Shown: positions 17,584 to 26,940, numbered from the stretch's first letter. The stretch is DNA of 64,000 bases from Methanosarcina horonobensis HB-1 = JCM 15518 (GCF_000970285.1 NZ_CP009516.1:2397036-2461035); one strand, 5' to 3'. The notes: generated from the letters alone by a model not told the origin. Program-made: numbers and translations.

Positions 17584-18546
17584 ATGGGAATCAGGGAAGA
17601 TATAAGAATAGTCTTTAAGAAAGACCCTGCAGCAAGATCAACACTTGAGGTGATTTTCTGTTATCCAGGCCTGCACGCGATCTGGATGCACCGTGTAGCG
17701 CACTCTCTCTGGAATAAAAATTTATTTTTCCTTGCTCGTTTGACATCCCATATCTCAAGGGCGCTCACAGGCATTGAAATTCATCCGGGAGCAAAGCTCG
17801 GGGAGCGGGTTTTTATTGACCATGGGTCAGGAGTGGTGATCGGAGAAACTGCCGAGGTTGGGGATGATGTTCTCATATACATGGGAGTAGTGCTCGGGGG
17901 CACAGCTCTTGAGAAAAAAAAACGCCACCCTACTGTTGAAAATGATGTAGTTCTCGGCTCAGGCTCAATCGTGCTCGGACCGATTACTATCGGGAGAGGG
18001 GCAAAAGTAGGTGCCGGATCCGTTGTTGTTCGGTCAGTCCCACCCGGAGCTACCGTAGTCGGGGTTCCCGCCAAGATTGCAGGAACGCCACAGCCGTCCA
18101 CACCCTCAGAGCAACTGGATCACAATAAGTTGCCGGATCCCGTGCTTACCGTAATAAGTCAGGTACTTGACCGCTTGAGTAGATTAGAGGAACAGTTTCA
18201 AGCCCATGAAAAAGCATCACCTATGCCCGTGCCGGTATCCATCATAACCTCGGAAAAAATTCCGCTCAAAAAAGATGAGCAAATTTATTCCCTGCTAAAA
18301 GACGTGATCGATCCTGCAATTGGAGTAGATATTGTCAAGCTGGGGTTTGTCAAGGAAGTTATTGTGGACGGAGCAAATGTAGACGTGAACCTTGTATTGA
18401 CAACAAGCTCATGTCCGGTGATAGAATACTTTAAAGATCAGGTAAAGAGAAAGGTTCTGAGCATTAACGGGGTAGAAAACGTTAATGTTAATATCCTTGA
18501 CGAGCCCTGGAAATGGGATAGGACAAACAGGCAGTTTTTCCATTAA
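17584..18546 (+). CDS. cysE: Serine O-acetyltransferase fused to a MIP18/DUF59 domain
   Basis: Residues 1-165 are a compact serine acetyltransferase: a helical N-terminus, then left-handed beta-helix hexapeptides ([32 protein letters not shown]) with the catalytic DHG at 79-81. It makes O-acetylserine for CysK encoded just upstream. A Pro-rich linker (about 166-225) leads to a second domain, about 232-310. That domain matches the MIP18/DUF59 family, which includes SufT/PaaD Fe-S assembly factors, with [20 protein letters not shown] and the conserved TSSCP (Cys277). Stand-alone CysE lacks this domain. The fusion suggests a link between cysteine synthesis and Fe-S assembly. An AAGG-containing ribosome site precedes the ATG. 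Confidence 0.93.
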   Translation: MGIREDIRIVFKKDPAARSTLEVIFCYPGLHAIWMHRVAHSLWNKNLFFLARLTSHISRALTGIEIHPGAKLGERVFIDHGSGVVIGETAEVGDDVLIYMGVVLGGTALEKKKRHPTVENDVVLGSGSIVLGPITIGRGAKVGAGSVVVRSVPPGATVVGVPAKIAGTPQPSTPSEQLDHNKLPDPVLTVISQVLDRLSRLEEQFQAHEKASPMPVPVSIITSEKIPLKKDEQIYSLLKDVIDPAIGVDIVKLGFVKEVIVDGANVDVNLVLTTSSCPVIEYFKDQVKRKVLSINGVENVNVNILDEPWKWDRTNRQFFH

Positions 18547-18873
18547 AATAAGTTTAGCTACCCCCGAGTTTCAATTATACCAAGCAGAGCAAAATTAAAT
18601 CCATTTAAAGGATGTTTTTCGATGCTCTGTGTTCTTTATTTGTGTTTTTCAACTTCCTTCCTCTTTCTTCTCTGTCTTTCTGCCTTTTTTCCAGACCTCC
18701 ATGCAAGCTGGTGGAGGTGCTAATATAATCTCTGGATCTAAAAAGGTCTTCAAGGCCAGACCCAGGTATTTCAGACCAGATTTCTCTGCTGGCAGTCCGG
18801 CTAAACCCGTGCAGTACGGGAGAGAAAAACTGAAAATTAGATTTTCGACTATTCCGGAATATCAATCGAGTGA
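18547..18873. other. Convergent intergenic region, cysE and thiE
   Basis: A 327-nt stretch between converging genes. It has T-rich tracts that could terminate either transcript and a short hairpin-forming CTCCATGCAAGCTGGTGGAG near 18696. No gene or operator is seen. Confidence 0.5.
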
Positions 18874-19590
18874 TTATGGGCTGCTTGAATTCTTTATTTC
18901 CTTAATAATATCAATAAACTCTCTGGTTTCTTTTTTTACATCGTCACTGCATACGACTGCAGAAATCGCAACAAGGCTGTCAGCCCCATTTTCAACAACG
19001 CTCCTGCAGTTTTCTTTGTTTATTCCGCCAATTGCAACTACGGGAACTTTTATCGCGTTCTTAACTTCTCTTATTCTTGCAGGCCCGATTCCCTTTCCTG
19101 CATCTTTTTTAGTGGAAGTATCGAATATGGAACCAAGACCTACATAATCAGCACCTTTTTTTTCTGCTTCGACTGCTTCATCAACGTTGTGTACTGTGAG
19201 ACCTATTATCTTATCTGCACCCAAAAGTTTTCTTGCAGTTTCAATTGGCATGTCATCCTGGCCTATGTGGACTCCATCCGCATCAACTGCTAAAGCAACA
19301 TCGATTCTGTCATTTACAAGAAAGATTGCTCTATCACCGCAAATTCTCTTGATTTCGGACGCTTCATCAATCATCTCTTTTGTGCTCTTGTCTTTTTCCC
19401 GGTATTGAATAATCTTGCAGCCGGCTTCAACTGATTCCTTTACATCTGACAGGGTTCCTTTCTTTGAGAGCCCGGAATCCGTTACAAGATAAAAATCGAT
19501 CTCCTTTAAAAGAGAATTTTTCAGGGAGACATCATTCTGAGTGGAAATTTTTTGATTGGAAATCTTCTGACTGCAGTTTTTCGGATTCAT
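18874..19590 (-). CDS. thiE: Thiamine-phosphate synthase
   Basis: ThiE joins hydroxymethylpyrimidine pyrophosphate and thiazole phosphate to thiamine phosphate. The TIM-barrel motifs are present: [64 protein letters not shown] and [11 protein letters not shown]. The N-terminus carries a Ser/Gln/Lys-rich extension of about 30 residues not needed for the fold. The start may therefore be later, although the first ATG at 19590 is usable. It lies downstream of thiM on the same strand. Confidence 0.93.
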   Translation of the reverse strand: MNPKNCSQKISNQKISTQNDVSLKNSLLKEIDFYLVTDSGLSKKGTLSDVKESVEAGCKIIQYREKDKSTKEMIDEASEIKRICGDRAIFLVNDRIDVALAVDADGVHIGQDDMPIETARKLLGADKIIGLTVHNVDEAVEAEKKGADYVGLGSIFDTSTKKDAGKGIGPARIREVKNAIKVPVVAIGGINKENCRSVVENGADSLVAISAVVCSDDVKKETREFIDIIKEIKNSSSP

Positions 19591-19841
19591 TATGTTTCAA
19601 CCCATTCGGTATATGATTTAAAAATAAGTTACAGAAAGTCAAATACCAGATTGATAAAGTTTTGATAATCAACTTTTTAGTGCCTGATATTTATGACTTC
19701 CATTTATTCAAAAAGGGCAGGCCCTGGTTGCCAGAGCGGGGCAGGAATGATAATAATTACAATTCACTCCGGGGTGGCCCTGGAACAGCATCTGACCAGT
19801 TAAACAAACCGCTGAAAGTGCTGAAAGCCCTTTTTCCAGGT
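19591..19841. other. Intergenic region between thiM and thiE
   Basis: This 251-nt stretch contains several GC-rich complementary segments (CCCTGGTTGCCAGAG, GGGGTGGCCCTGG) that could fold as RNA or act as a terminator after thiM. The TPP riboswitch core motifs are not recognisable. Confidence 0.4.
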
Positions 19842-20627
19842 TCACTTTTCTTCGACTTTCATCATGTCCTTCACTTTCTCATCGGACAGATTGAACACTT
19901 CGTCATACAGGTTAACCTTAAAACTTCCAGGCCCGATCGATTTTTCAGCAGCAAGTTCTCCTGCAGCCCCAAAATAGCATAAGGCATCTTTGGCGGCATC
20001 ACAGTAATCCGGATTGACCGAAGCAAAAGAACCGATTATTGACGCAGCCATGCATCCGGTCCCGACAATTGAGCCCATCAGTCCGTGCCCGTTTTTTACA
20101 ATAAATGTTCTGTTCCCGTCGCTGATTATATCTTCTTTTCCTGTCATTACAACAACGGAAGAACTTGATTTTGCGAATTCTTTTGCAACTTTTTCGGGGT
20201 CGGCGCTGATAGAGGTTGCTTCAACACCTTTCGTTTCAGCGTTTTCGCCTGCAAGTTTTGCGATTTCGGAGTAGTTGCCTTTGATTATATCGATACTGAC
20301 GGAACTAAGAATTTTAGCAGCCATCTCATCCCTGAATTTGGTAGCCCCAACTCCGACTGCGTCAAGTACTACGGGGATTTTCGTTTCATTTGCAGCGGCA
20401 GCAGAGAGAAGCATGGAATCTATGATTTCAGACGTCAGGGTTCCTATGTTCAGAACAAGCGCAGATGAGATCTTTGTCATATCAGCACATTCTTCAGGGG
20501 CATGCGCCATTACAGGGAGTGCGCCAAAAGCGCGTGTTATATTTGCGCAATCGTAAATTGTTACCCAGTTAGTGATGTGGTGTACAAGGGGTTTTGTTTC
20601 CCTTATTGTTTTTAGCGAGTTATTCAT
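19842..20627 (-). CDS. thiM: Hydroxyethylthiazole kinase
   Basis: ThiM phosphorylates hydroxyethylthiazole in thiamine salvage. The 261-residue protein has the ribokinase-like fold motifs of the family: [20 protein letters not shown] near the N-terminus, [30 protein letters not shown] and the anion hole/catalytic [15 protein letters not shown], with the conserved Cys. It directly supplies the thiazole phosphate used by ThiE encoded downstream. The start is the first ATG; upstream is AT-rich with no operator of the sulfur regulon. Confidence 0.93.
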   Translation of the reverse strand: MNNSLKTIRETKPLVHHITNWVTIYDCANITRAFGALPVMAHAPEECADMTKISSALVLNIGTLTSEIIDSMLLSAAAANETKIPVVLDAVGVGATKFRDEMAAKILSSVSIDIIKGNYSEIAKLAGENAETKGVEATSISADPEKVAKEFAKSSSSVVVMTGKEDIISDGNRTFIVKNGHGLMGSIVGTGCMAASIIGSFASVNPDYCDAAKDALCYFGAAGELAAEKSIGPGSFKVNLYDEVFNLSDEKVKDMMKVEEK

Positions 20628-20800
20628 CAGTATTCCTCAATAGATGTTTTAAATTCTGCGTGGTTTAAAGTTATAATGATAAAATATGAGTGGTATGTAT
20701 CGAGTAGAAGATATATCCTTACATTATTTGTTTGAAAAATGGGCAGGACTTACATTCAAGGCATTAAATACTCATGTTAGGCTAAGGCTCACAATTACGT

Positions 20801-21613
20801 TTACTCCTGATTCCTGACCCTCTCGCTGCCGGTGTAAATATTCATTTTCTGGCTCCGGACAAAACCAATAATAGTAAGACCTGCCTGTTCTCCCATACTT
20901 ATAGCAAGAGTGGTTGTTGCACCTCTGGATGCAATGACAGGAATATTAGCTATCAGGCATTTCCTTACCATCTCAGAGGAAAGTCTTCCCGAACAGGTTA
21001 CAACCGTTCTGGAAAAATCCACACCATGTTTCAGCCCGTAACCTATTACCTTATCAAGGGCATTATGCCTGCCAATATCTTCTATTACGCAAATTTTTCC
21101 ATCCTGCCCGAAAAGCCCTACAATGTGTATGCCACCTGTTCTGGAGTGTAGGTCTGAGACCAGAGTTTCTTTCATTATGCTCTTTATTATTAAGACATCG
21201 GTGATCAGATCAGACTGGATTTTCGGAAGCCTGTCAGCATCCACGTATGATGTATCACCGCCGCATCCCGAAAGGACGGTTTTGCCCGAAAGCATTATCG
21301 AAGAGGGATTTTCTGTAAGAACACTGGCACTTAGAGTAAGAGGAAGATTTTCTTCTCTATTTTCCTCTCTGTTTTTGTCCCCATTTCCTTCTATATGCAG
21401 CGACTCGATGTCCTCAAGTTTCCGGATAATCTTTTCTGTGTATAAAAATCCTGTTACAAACTCTTCGATCATTGTCGGGCTTACCATAGCAGTTAGTGCA
21501 TGGCGGCCGTTGACAAAGACTGCAAGAGGGACTTCCATTACAACCTCATGCGATGAAGGGAACATTTCTCCGTTATCATATTTTATACAGGGGACCGTGA
21601 TGTACATCTTCAC
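20801..21613 (-). CDS. fdhD: Formate dehydrogenase accessory sulfurtransferase
   Basis: FdhD passes sulfur from a cysteine desulfurase to the Mo/W-bis-MGD cofactor of formate dehydrogenase-type enzymes. Diagnostic motifs are TVLSGCGGD (the sulfur-carrying loop, a single Cys here rather than CxxC), the GGIHIVGLF and CVIEDIGRHNALDKVIG blocks, SGRLSSEMVRKCL and ASRGATTTLA. A Glu/Asn-rich insert (NREENREEN, about residues 80-90) looks like a small tandem duplication. It is encoded 38 nt after a cysteine desulfurase gene, its expected sulfur donor, and near tupABC (tungstate uptake). That points to service of tungsten or molybdenum enzymes. Confidence 0.93.
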   Translation of the reverse strand: MKMYITVPCIKYDNGEMFPSSHEVVMEVPLAVFVNGRHALTAMVSPTMIEEFVTGFLYTEKIIRKLEDIESLHIEGNGDKNREENREENLPLTLSASVLTENPSSIMLSGKTVLSGCGGDTSYVDADRLPKIQSDLITDVLIIKSIMKETLVSDLHSRTGGIHIVGLFGQDGKICVIEDIGRHNALDKVIGYGLKHGVDFSRTVVTCSGRLSSEMVRKCLIANIPVIASRGATTTLAISMGEQAGLTIIGFVRSQKMNIYTGSERVRNQE

Positions 21614-21651
21614 ACCATACTCCTTATACAGTATTCCTTATACCATGCTCT

Positions 21652-22848
21652 TTACACCATACGAGCGATTTCTTCAACTGTTTGAATAAGCAGGTCGACC
21701 TCTTCCAGAGTATTATATAAGTAAAGGCTTGCCCTTACAGTACCATTTTCAAGTCCGAGATATCTCATCAATGGGATACAGCAATGATCCCCCGAACGAA
21801 CAAGAATTGATGCTCTTTCGTCAAGCAAATAGGCTACTTCGTGGGGATGAATTCGGTCTATGGTAAAAGAGACAACCCCTATCCTGTTTTTAATGTCCTG
21901 AGGTCCATAAACATTGACTTTATCTATTCCGGCAAGCCCTGCGAGAAGACGTTCGGTTAGCTTTTGTTCGTGCCTGAATATGTCATCCATTCCCAGATTT
22001 TCAAGATATTTCACTGCCTGTGACAGTCCAATTGCTCCGGAGATATGCGGTGTGCCAGCTTCATACCGCCTGTAGCCTTCAGTTAAAACATATCCTTCGG
22101 CAGTGCCACCTTCGATATCTACATCATCAACAGTGCCGCCCCCCACCATAAAGGGAGAAAGGATCTCCTCCTTCATCCACAGAATACCGGTACCGGTTGG
22201 TCCAAGCATCTTATGTCCTGAAAAACACATGAAATCGCAGCCAATATTCTGGACATTTACCGGAAAATGAGGAACGGACTGAGCCCCATCAATCAGGAAA
22301 TACGATCCATACTCTTTGCAAAGGGAGGCAATTTCCCTGACCGGTTGTACGGTACCAAGCGCATTCGAAACATGGCTTATTGCAACCAGTTTTGTATCAG
22401 CAGTAATCGCCTCGTCAAAAGACCCTGTATCAAAAGTACCTTCAGAATCCGGTCGAATAGTGATTACCTCAACGCCTTTTTGACGCAATCGAAGCCAGGG
22501 GAGCAGGTTAGAGTGATGCTCCATAACTGTTGTAACTATCCGGTCTCCGGGTTCCCATTCCAGTCCGGCTGCAACCATATTAATGGCTTCTGTTGTATTT
22601 CTGGTAAAGACTGTTGTGCCTTCCTGACCTTCGATAAAACCGCTGACCCTGTCATGCGCATCCTGATATCTCTGTGTTGCAACCCTTGTGAGCCTGTGCA
22701 TTCCTCTGCCTACGTTTGCGCGGTACTGCCTTTCGTATTCGTTCATTGAAACAATGACAGGCTCGGGGATAAGACTGGTTGCAGCGCTATCCAAGTAATG
22801 GAGATACTGCGGGATCTGAAAGTCAGCCAGACAGTCTTCAATATTCAT
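21652..22848 (-). CDS. Cysteine desulfurase, SufS/Csd-like (group II)
   Basis: A 398-residue PLP-dependent class V enzyme distinct from IscS at 14208. It has LHYLDSAATSLIPE at the N-terminus, the ATQRYQDAHDRVSGF helix, VMEHHSNLLPW, DGAQSVPHFPVNV, the PLP lysine in CFSGHKMLGPTGTG and the catalytic loop RSGDHCCIPLM. The loop has two adjacent cysteines, where SufS usually has one. FdhD follows on the same strand, suggesting this enzyme supplies sulfur for Moco/Wco sulfuration. A perfect palindromic operator at 23120 lies about 270 nt upstream, with a TATA-like element after it. Confidence 0.92.
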   Translation of the reverse strand: MNIEDCLADFQIPQYLHYLDSAATSLIPEPVIVSMNEYERQYRANVGRGMHRLTRVATQRYQDAHDRVSGFIEGQEGTTVFTRNTTEAINMVAAGLEWEPGDRIVTTVMEHHSNLLPWLRLRQKGVEVITIRPDSEGTFDTGSFDEAITADTKLVAISHVSNALGTVQPVREIASLCKEYGSYFLIDGAQSVPHFPVNVQNIGCDFMCFSGHKMLGPTGTGILWMKEEILSPFMVGGGTVDDVDIEGGTAEGYVLTEGYRRYEAGTPHISGAIGLSQAVKYLENLGMDDIFRHEQKLTERLLAGLAGIDKVNVYGPQDIKNRIGVVSFTIDRIHPHEVAYLLDERASILVRSGDHCCIPLMRYLGLENGTVRASLYLYNTLEEVDLLIQTVEEIARMV

Positions 22849-23099
22849 AATACCTCATCCATAATGCCGTTTCAGTATAATACTGCTTAAATATTTTTTA
22901 AAACTCTTGTAAAGTTTACGGTACGGAGTTCCTTCTGTACAGGTAATGTATAAGTAAGATAGTGCCTATACCCGACTATGGAATAAGCAAGCCTTTGATT
23001 CTTGAAAGTCTTTTGATCAACGTATCGTATAAACATTCCCTTTGCATGATATATGCCGGCGGTTTACTTTGGGAGATCCTGTTTTGCAAGTTTCACGCG

Positions 23100-23133
23100 A
23101 TTTAAATCTTCAAACTAATTCACAATTGTGAAT
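23100..23133 (-). promoter_or_regulatory. Operator and TATA upstream of the desulfurase-fdhD pair
   Basis: The perfect TTCACAATTGTGAA lies at 23120-23133. On the minus strand it is followed by GATTTAAATC (about 23108-23099), a TATA-like element. This is the same operator-then-TATA order as at cysK. About 250 nt of leader precede the desulfurase ATG. No plus-strand gene starts here. Confidence 0.7.
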
Positions 23134-23313
23134 AGCCTTGTAAGGCCTCTATTGGTAAAATACTTTTTGTCCTTAAAACGAATACACGCATACAATGATA
23201 TCGAATCTACAGAAAAATTTGGAAGTGCAGTAAAAGCAGATTCAGGTTATACTGCCTATTCTCTTTTTTTGAGAAAGGTCGCTTTCCTGTATCGAACACG
23301 GAACAAATAGCCT

Positions 23314-24045
23314 TTAAAGAATCCTTATGTCTTCAAGTCTGACATGAAGCCCGGAAGGTTTTTGAAAACTCATGTTCACAAGGGCAGTATGCGCAAGCCC
23401 TATCATGCAATTTCCAGGCAGAAAATACTGGCGGGTTCCGAAGACAGGGGGCTTTCTTACGGTACTTGCAATTCCTTCAAAAGCGTGGACATGGTATGCC
23501 TGGACATCATGAACGTCCTCTGTTCTTGCAGCCATGGGACCAACAGTATGGCACTCAATAACCCCGGTAACCGGGTTTGCACTGAGAACTCTTAAAGCAT
23601 GATAAACAGGACATCCAGGACCTGCCGGCCTGCCGGTCACAAGGTCTCCTTTTTTAATATCCCATTTTTCCACAAGGTCTGCCCTGAAAGGCACTATGAA
23701 TTTGCGGGCTGACGGCTCACCCGGAAACGGAAGGAGAACGAAATCGTACTCTTTCCCGACAACGTCCACGCCTGAGTAATTGATGTTTCTTGCCTGGATT
23801 GCAAGCTTTTCCCGGCTCAAAAGGTTCTCGCGGCTCAAAATGCCATCCTGACTCAGAGTACTACTCTGGCTCAGAACATTATTCCGGCTTAGAAGGTTGT
23901 CCTGATTTATGATATTGTTTTTTTCGTAGAACGGGCACAGTTCCAGTTCTACCAATCCGGCTCCAGCCCGATCAAGAAAGTCAGAACAGGTCTGAGAACC
24001 GCATGCCCCACAATTTTTACCAGGGGGGTTCCAGCTAATCACCAT
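23314..24045 (-). CDS. Fe-S domain protein, last gene of the radical SAM cluster
   Basis: The N-terminus has a CxxCx4C...C motif (NCGACGSQTCSDFLDRAG followed by LELCPFY; Cys12, 15, 20 and 37). This is the [4Fe-4S] 'FeS' domain found in RnfB and corrinoid Fe-S proteins. Residues about 45-80 are a low-complexity stretch of roughly seven-residue units (LSRNNVLSQSSTLSQDGILS...). The remainder (about 90-243) is an unfamiliar beta-rich domain containing PFPGEPSARKF, RPAGPGCPVYHALR and CHTVGPMAART. It overlaps the GTPase gene by one base and is surely co-translated. I cannot name a function; metallocofactor handling is inferred from the partners. Confidence 0.85.
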   Translation of the reverse strand: MVISWNPPGKNCGACGSQTCSDFLDRAGAGLVELELCPFYEKNNIINQDNLLSRNNVLSQSSTLSQDGILSRENLLSREKLAIQARNINYSGVDVVGKEYDFVLLPFPGEPSARKFIVPFRADLVEKWDIKKGDLVTGRPAGPGCPVYHALRVLSANPVTGVIECHTVGPMAARTEDVHDVQAYHVHAFEGIASTVRKPPVFGTRQYFLPGNCMIGLAHTALVNMSFQKPSGLHVRLEDIRIL

Positions 24046-24749
24046 CAGTCACCTCTGTAAAGGGGATCTGGCATATCCATAGGTCGGATGACTCCAAAGT
24101 GATTTTTCCATCCGATCTCTTTTTTCCCGATACATACCGTACATACGCCAAGAGGGGGAGAACCTTTGAGCACGATAGGGTCCGAACCTATTTCGGGCTG
24201 ATTAACAATTCTTCTCATCAGATATCTGAGCCCTGTTCCCTGAATTGCATTTGTTTCTACGATGTCAATATCCGGGACAACTTTCCTGATGCTCTCCCTG
24301 AAGACCTCTTTTTCTGCCTGGGACACGAGATCGGTTTTCGTAACGACTGCCACATCTGCAAGAGCTAGCAGAGGTGCCATTTTAAAAGGCGAATTTGTTC
24401 CTGATATCGAGCTGACAACTGCAATCCCTAGGGAATCGGTCGTGTAAGGAGTGCACCTGAGACAGAGCCCTGCACTTTCAATTATGAGCATATTTCTTGA
24501 TAGGCTCTCAGCCCAGCGCAGTGCATCGTCAAGGACGAGAATTCCCATATGGTCAGGACATACATCCCCGGAATATATTTTTTTGACAGGAATGCCAAAC
24601 TCTTCTTCAAGTTCCTGATCTTCTGTTGCATGCACAACGTCAATCTTAAGGAAAGCAGGAAACGACCCTTCAGGCAGATTCTTTATAATCTGGCGAATCA
24701 CAGCAGTTTTTCCTCCGCTGGGAGGGCCTGCGATTATCAGGAGCTTCAT
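24045..24749 (-). CDS. G3E/HypB-like P-loop GTPase
   Basis: The 234-residue protein begins with a P-loop, LLIIAGPPSGGKTAVIRQ. It contains a Walker B-like MLIIESAGLCLRCTPYT and the base-specificity motif VVTKTDLVSQ, a variant of NKxD. These are features of the G3E family (HypB, UreG, CobW) that load metals into enzymes. Two additional CxxC pairs (LCLRC and VCTVC) could bind metal. It overlaps the ABC ATPase gene upstream by four bases and the Fe-S protein gene downstream by one. A role as metallochaperone GTPase is inference. Confidence 0.85.
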   Translation of the reverse strand: MKLLIIAGPPSGGKTAVIRQIIKNLPEGSFPAFLKIDVVHATEDQELEEEFGIPVKKIYSGDVCPDHMGILVLDDALRWAESLSRNMLIIESAGLCLRCTPYTTDSLGIAVVSSISGTNSPFKMAPLLALADVAVVTKTDLVSQAEKEVFRESIRKVVPDIDIVETNAIQGTGLRYLMRRIVNQPEIGSDPIVLKGSPPLGVCTVCIGKKEIGWKNHFGVIRPMDMPDPLYRGD

Positions 24750-25582
24750 TTGTAGACCACATCCTGCCCGATTGCAACTATTAAAATTTCTGAAGAGCCG
24801 GCTAAAGAACCGGACGAAGAGGCTGAAGAAAAAGAAGCTCCCAGTCTGAGTTTTTCCCTGATATGGTGCAGCCTGTCTTCGATTAAGGCGAGGTCTTCAA
24901 TAAGTTTCTGTTCCTGTCCTGTCGGCTCGATCACCGAGAATACTCCCCCATGCCTCATTACTATACGCCTGCCAGCTGTAAGAGCCAGGTAAGGGTCATG
25001 TGTCACAAGGATAACAGCCTTATCTCCTCCCTGGAGCGCATGGATAACACGGTCTTTGAAGATGCCTGCATTCTCAATTTCGTCAAGAAGAAGTATAGGA
25101 GTATCCCCAATTACAAGCGCGTCTGCAATCATAAGCGAGCGGGTCTGCCCTCCGGAGAGACCGCTCATCCGGCTTTTAAGGCTGATTTCTTCCCCGGTAA
25201 ATTTGTTTGCAAGGCTTATTGTATCCTCGAGCAGATCTTCCCTGCCCGGTCTTCGTGCTCTTATATGCATGAGCAGAAATTCTTCGACCGAAAGGTCTGC
25301 CAGACAGCGTGTGTTCTGAGTTATCAGGGAGATGGGTTTGAAAGCAGGCTCCCGTACAAAGGACTCAGGAGGTTCTTCGCCGTTGATGAGTATCCTCCTG
25401 CCTGTTATTGTATCTCCCTGTGCTAGAGTTTCAATATCATTGATTAAAGCTGATTTCCCCGAACCTGTCGGACCAACTATTGACAGAGTGTCTCCGGGTC
25501 TGATTTCTATCCTGTCAAACCCTTCCTGTTCACCAAATCTGTTCTTTCCAGATTCTATGGTAAGAGTAAACTGCTGCGTCAT
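24746..25582 (-). CDS. Soluble ABC-type ATPase without a permease
   Basis: A 278-residue ABC ATPase. It has Walker A IVGPTGSGKSALIND, a Q-loop LITQNTRCLADLSVEE, signature MSGLSGGQTRSLMIADAL, Walker B PILLLDEIENAG and an H-loop VILVTHDPYLAL. No membrane partner is encoded in the cluster, so it probably works as a soluble energy-using subunit rather than a transporter. The C-terminus ends in a Ser/Gly-rich linker (SFSSASSSGSLAGSS) and a short hydrophobic strand. It heads a tight three-gene run (ABC-GTPase-FeS) with ATGA-type overlaps, 299 nt downstream of the radical SAM gene. Confidence 0.85.
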   Translation of the reverse strand: MTQQFTLTIESGKNRFGEQEGFDRIEIRPGDTLSIVGPTGSGKSALINDIETLAQGDTITGRRILINGEEPPESFVREPAFKPISLITQNTRCLADLSVEEFLLMHIRARRPGREDLLEDTISLANKFTGEEISLKSRMSGLSGGQTRSLMIADALVIGDTPILLLDEIENAGIFKDRVIHALQGGDKAVILVTHDPYLALTAGRRIVMRHGGVFSVIEPTGQEQKLIEDLALIEDRLHHIREKLRLGASFSSASSSGSLAGSSEILIVAIGQDVVYK

Positions 25583-25881
25583 ATATTCAATTGATTAGAT
25601 CTTGATTTTATAAGTCTTTCCGTAAATTAATAAATTTTATCATTTTAAGCTAAAAAGAATTAATAAATATCCCTTTTAGGATATGAAAATGAATCTTACG
25701 GAAATAATAAACTAATTTGAACTATAATAATCTTATAACAGTCCTCAAAATTGCCTGAAGAGTTGCCTGATGGACATGTAAGAAGAAGGCTGAGACCTCA
25801 AAGTTATGAACCGGAATTAATCAGGCTTCAAATCGGAGTCAATAGTGATTTGATTTAAAGTTCAACAGTCCAATCAAGGGT

Positions 25882-26877
25882 TCAAATATCTCTATGAGGT
25901 GTCAGGTCGCAGCCGGTGCAAAAGAGACACATTGTTCGCGATTTTTCTACACAGAGGGACTGGCGGTCAAGCATCTCCCTGAGCATACCTCCCAGTTTTA
26001 GAAGCCGCGTAGCATCCGGTCGATGAATATTTATCGCATCTTTCCTGAGAGGATGAGGCGATATGGGCCTGAGGATAGGGATTACACATCGGTCCGTAAG
26101 CTGCTTGAGACCTTTCAGGACAGTCTCGTCAGTTTCTCCGAGTCCAATTATAAAATTGGAAGAGACCTTATTTTTGCCAAAATGATCTACTGCATTTTCG
26201 AGCGAATCAAGAACCGTCTGGAGGGAAAGCTCAGGACAGGCACGGCGGAAAAGCTCAGGATCCATTGTCTCAACGTTGTATTTTATCTCGCACGCCCCTG
26301 CAGCACAGAGCCTTTCAGAGGAGTCTTTCGTGGGGTAAACAGAAACACCTATCGGGAGGTCATATTCGCGCTGGAGCTGTTTTACGGTTTCTACCATTCT
26401 CTGGACTTCTTTATCTGGCGAAACCTCAACCCCGCTTGTAAGGGAAATTGCCTTTAATTCACCTGCTGCATAAGCTTCGGCAACCATCTGGTGCACCTTT
26501 TTGCTGTCTTTTATCCCGCCCTGCATTTTAGGCACCGGGCAAAACTGGCAATCAAATATGCATTTCTCAGACAGTGTAATATATGCCTGTTCCGGACAGT
26601 GGCAGATCGGGTGTTCAAGTATACCTCTGGCAATCACATCGTCGCCTTTTATGAGGACAAGGTTTCCATCTTCAGGTACTGCCCTCAAAGGAGAAAACTC
26701 ATTAATAGTAAGGCGTACCCGTCGACCTCCTGACCTGAAAAAGATTGAAGAACCACCCGCACCGGGCCCGGCTGTAGCCAGGTTTTTGAACTGAGAAGGA
26801 AGAAGGGCGGGATCTATCTGAACACTCCCTATGCTCAGCAGGTTTGCCTTGACAGTTGCACTAAGTTTGGTATCCAT
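25882..26877 (-). CDS. Radical SAM enzyme, uncharacterised (BioB/LipA-like)
   Basis: The 331-residue protein has the radical SAM cluster motif CIFDCQFC (CxxxCxxC) at about residues 109-116, preceded by PEQAYITLSEK. Its TIM-barrel blocks are ISLTSGVEVSPD, IGVSVYP, IKYNVETMDPELFRRACPEL and SNFIIGLGETDETVLKGL. The last two resemble biotin/lipoyl synthase-type enzymes. A C-terminal CLFCTGC motif could hold a second Fe-S cluster. Two palindromic operators lie directly before the ATG. The ABC ATPase, GTPase and Fe-S genes follow on the same strand. Substrate is unknown; I infer biosynthesis or insertion of a metallocofactor. Confidence 0.85.
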   Translation of the reverse strand: MDTKLSATVKANLLSIGSVQIDPALLPSQFKNLATAGPGAGGSSIFFRSGGRRVRLTINEFSPLRAVPEDGNLVLIKGDDVIARGILEHPICHCPEQAYITLSEKCIFDCQFCPVPKMQGGIKDSKKVHQMVAEAYAAGELKAISLTSGVEVSPDKEVQRMVETVKQLQREYDLPIGVSVYPTKDSSERLCAAGACEIKYNVETMDPELFRRACPELSLQTVLDSLENAVDHFGKNKVSSNFIIGLGETDETVLKGLKQLTDRCVIPILRPISPHPLRKDAINIHRPDATRLLKLGGMLREMLDRQSLCVEKSRTMCLFCTGCDLTPHRDI

Positions 26878-26893
26878 ATTTATACACTCTATG

Positions 26894-26940
26894 AATTAAC
26901 AATTGTGAACTTTAGTAAAGTAACAATTGTGAAGTTATAA
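26894..26940 (-). promoter_or_regulatory. Radical SAM cluster promoter with two operators
   Basis: TTAACAATTGTGAA (26894-26907) and GTAACAATTGTGAA (26918-26931) are 24 nt apart. On the minus strand the TATA-like CTTTATAA (26940-26933) immediately precedes them. Both lie in the initiation region and within 55 nt of the start codon, arguing for repression. Confidence 0.75.

Noticed and set aside
19591-19841. Possible TPP riboswitch between thiM and thiE
   Set aside because: The region can form GC-rich hairpins, but the conserved CTGAGA and downstream TPP-binding motifs are not present in order, so I call only unassigned structure.
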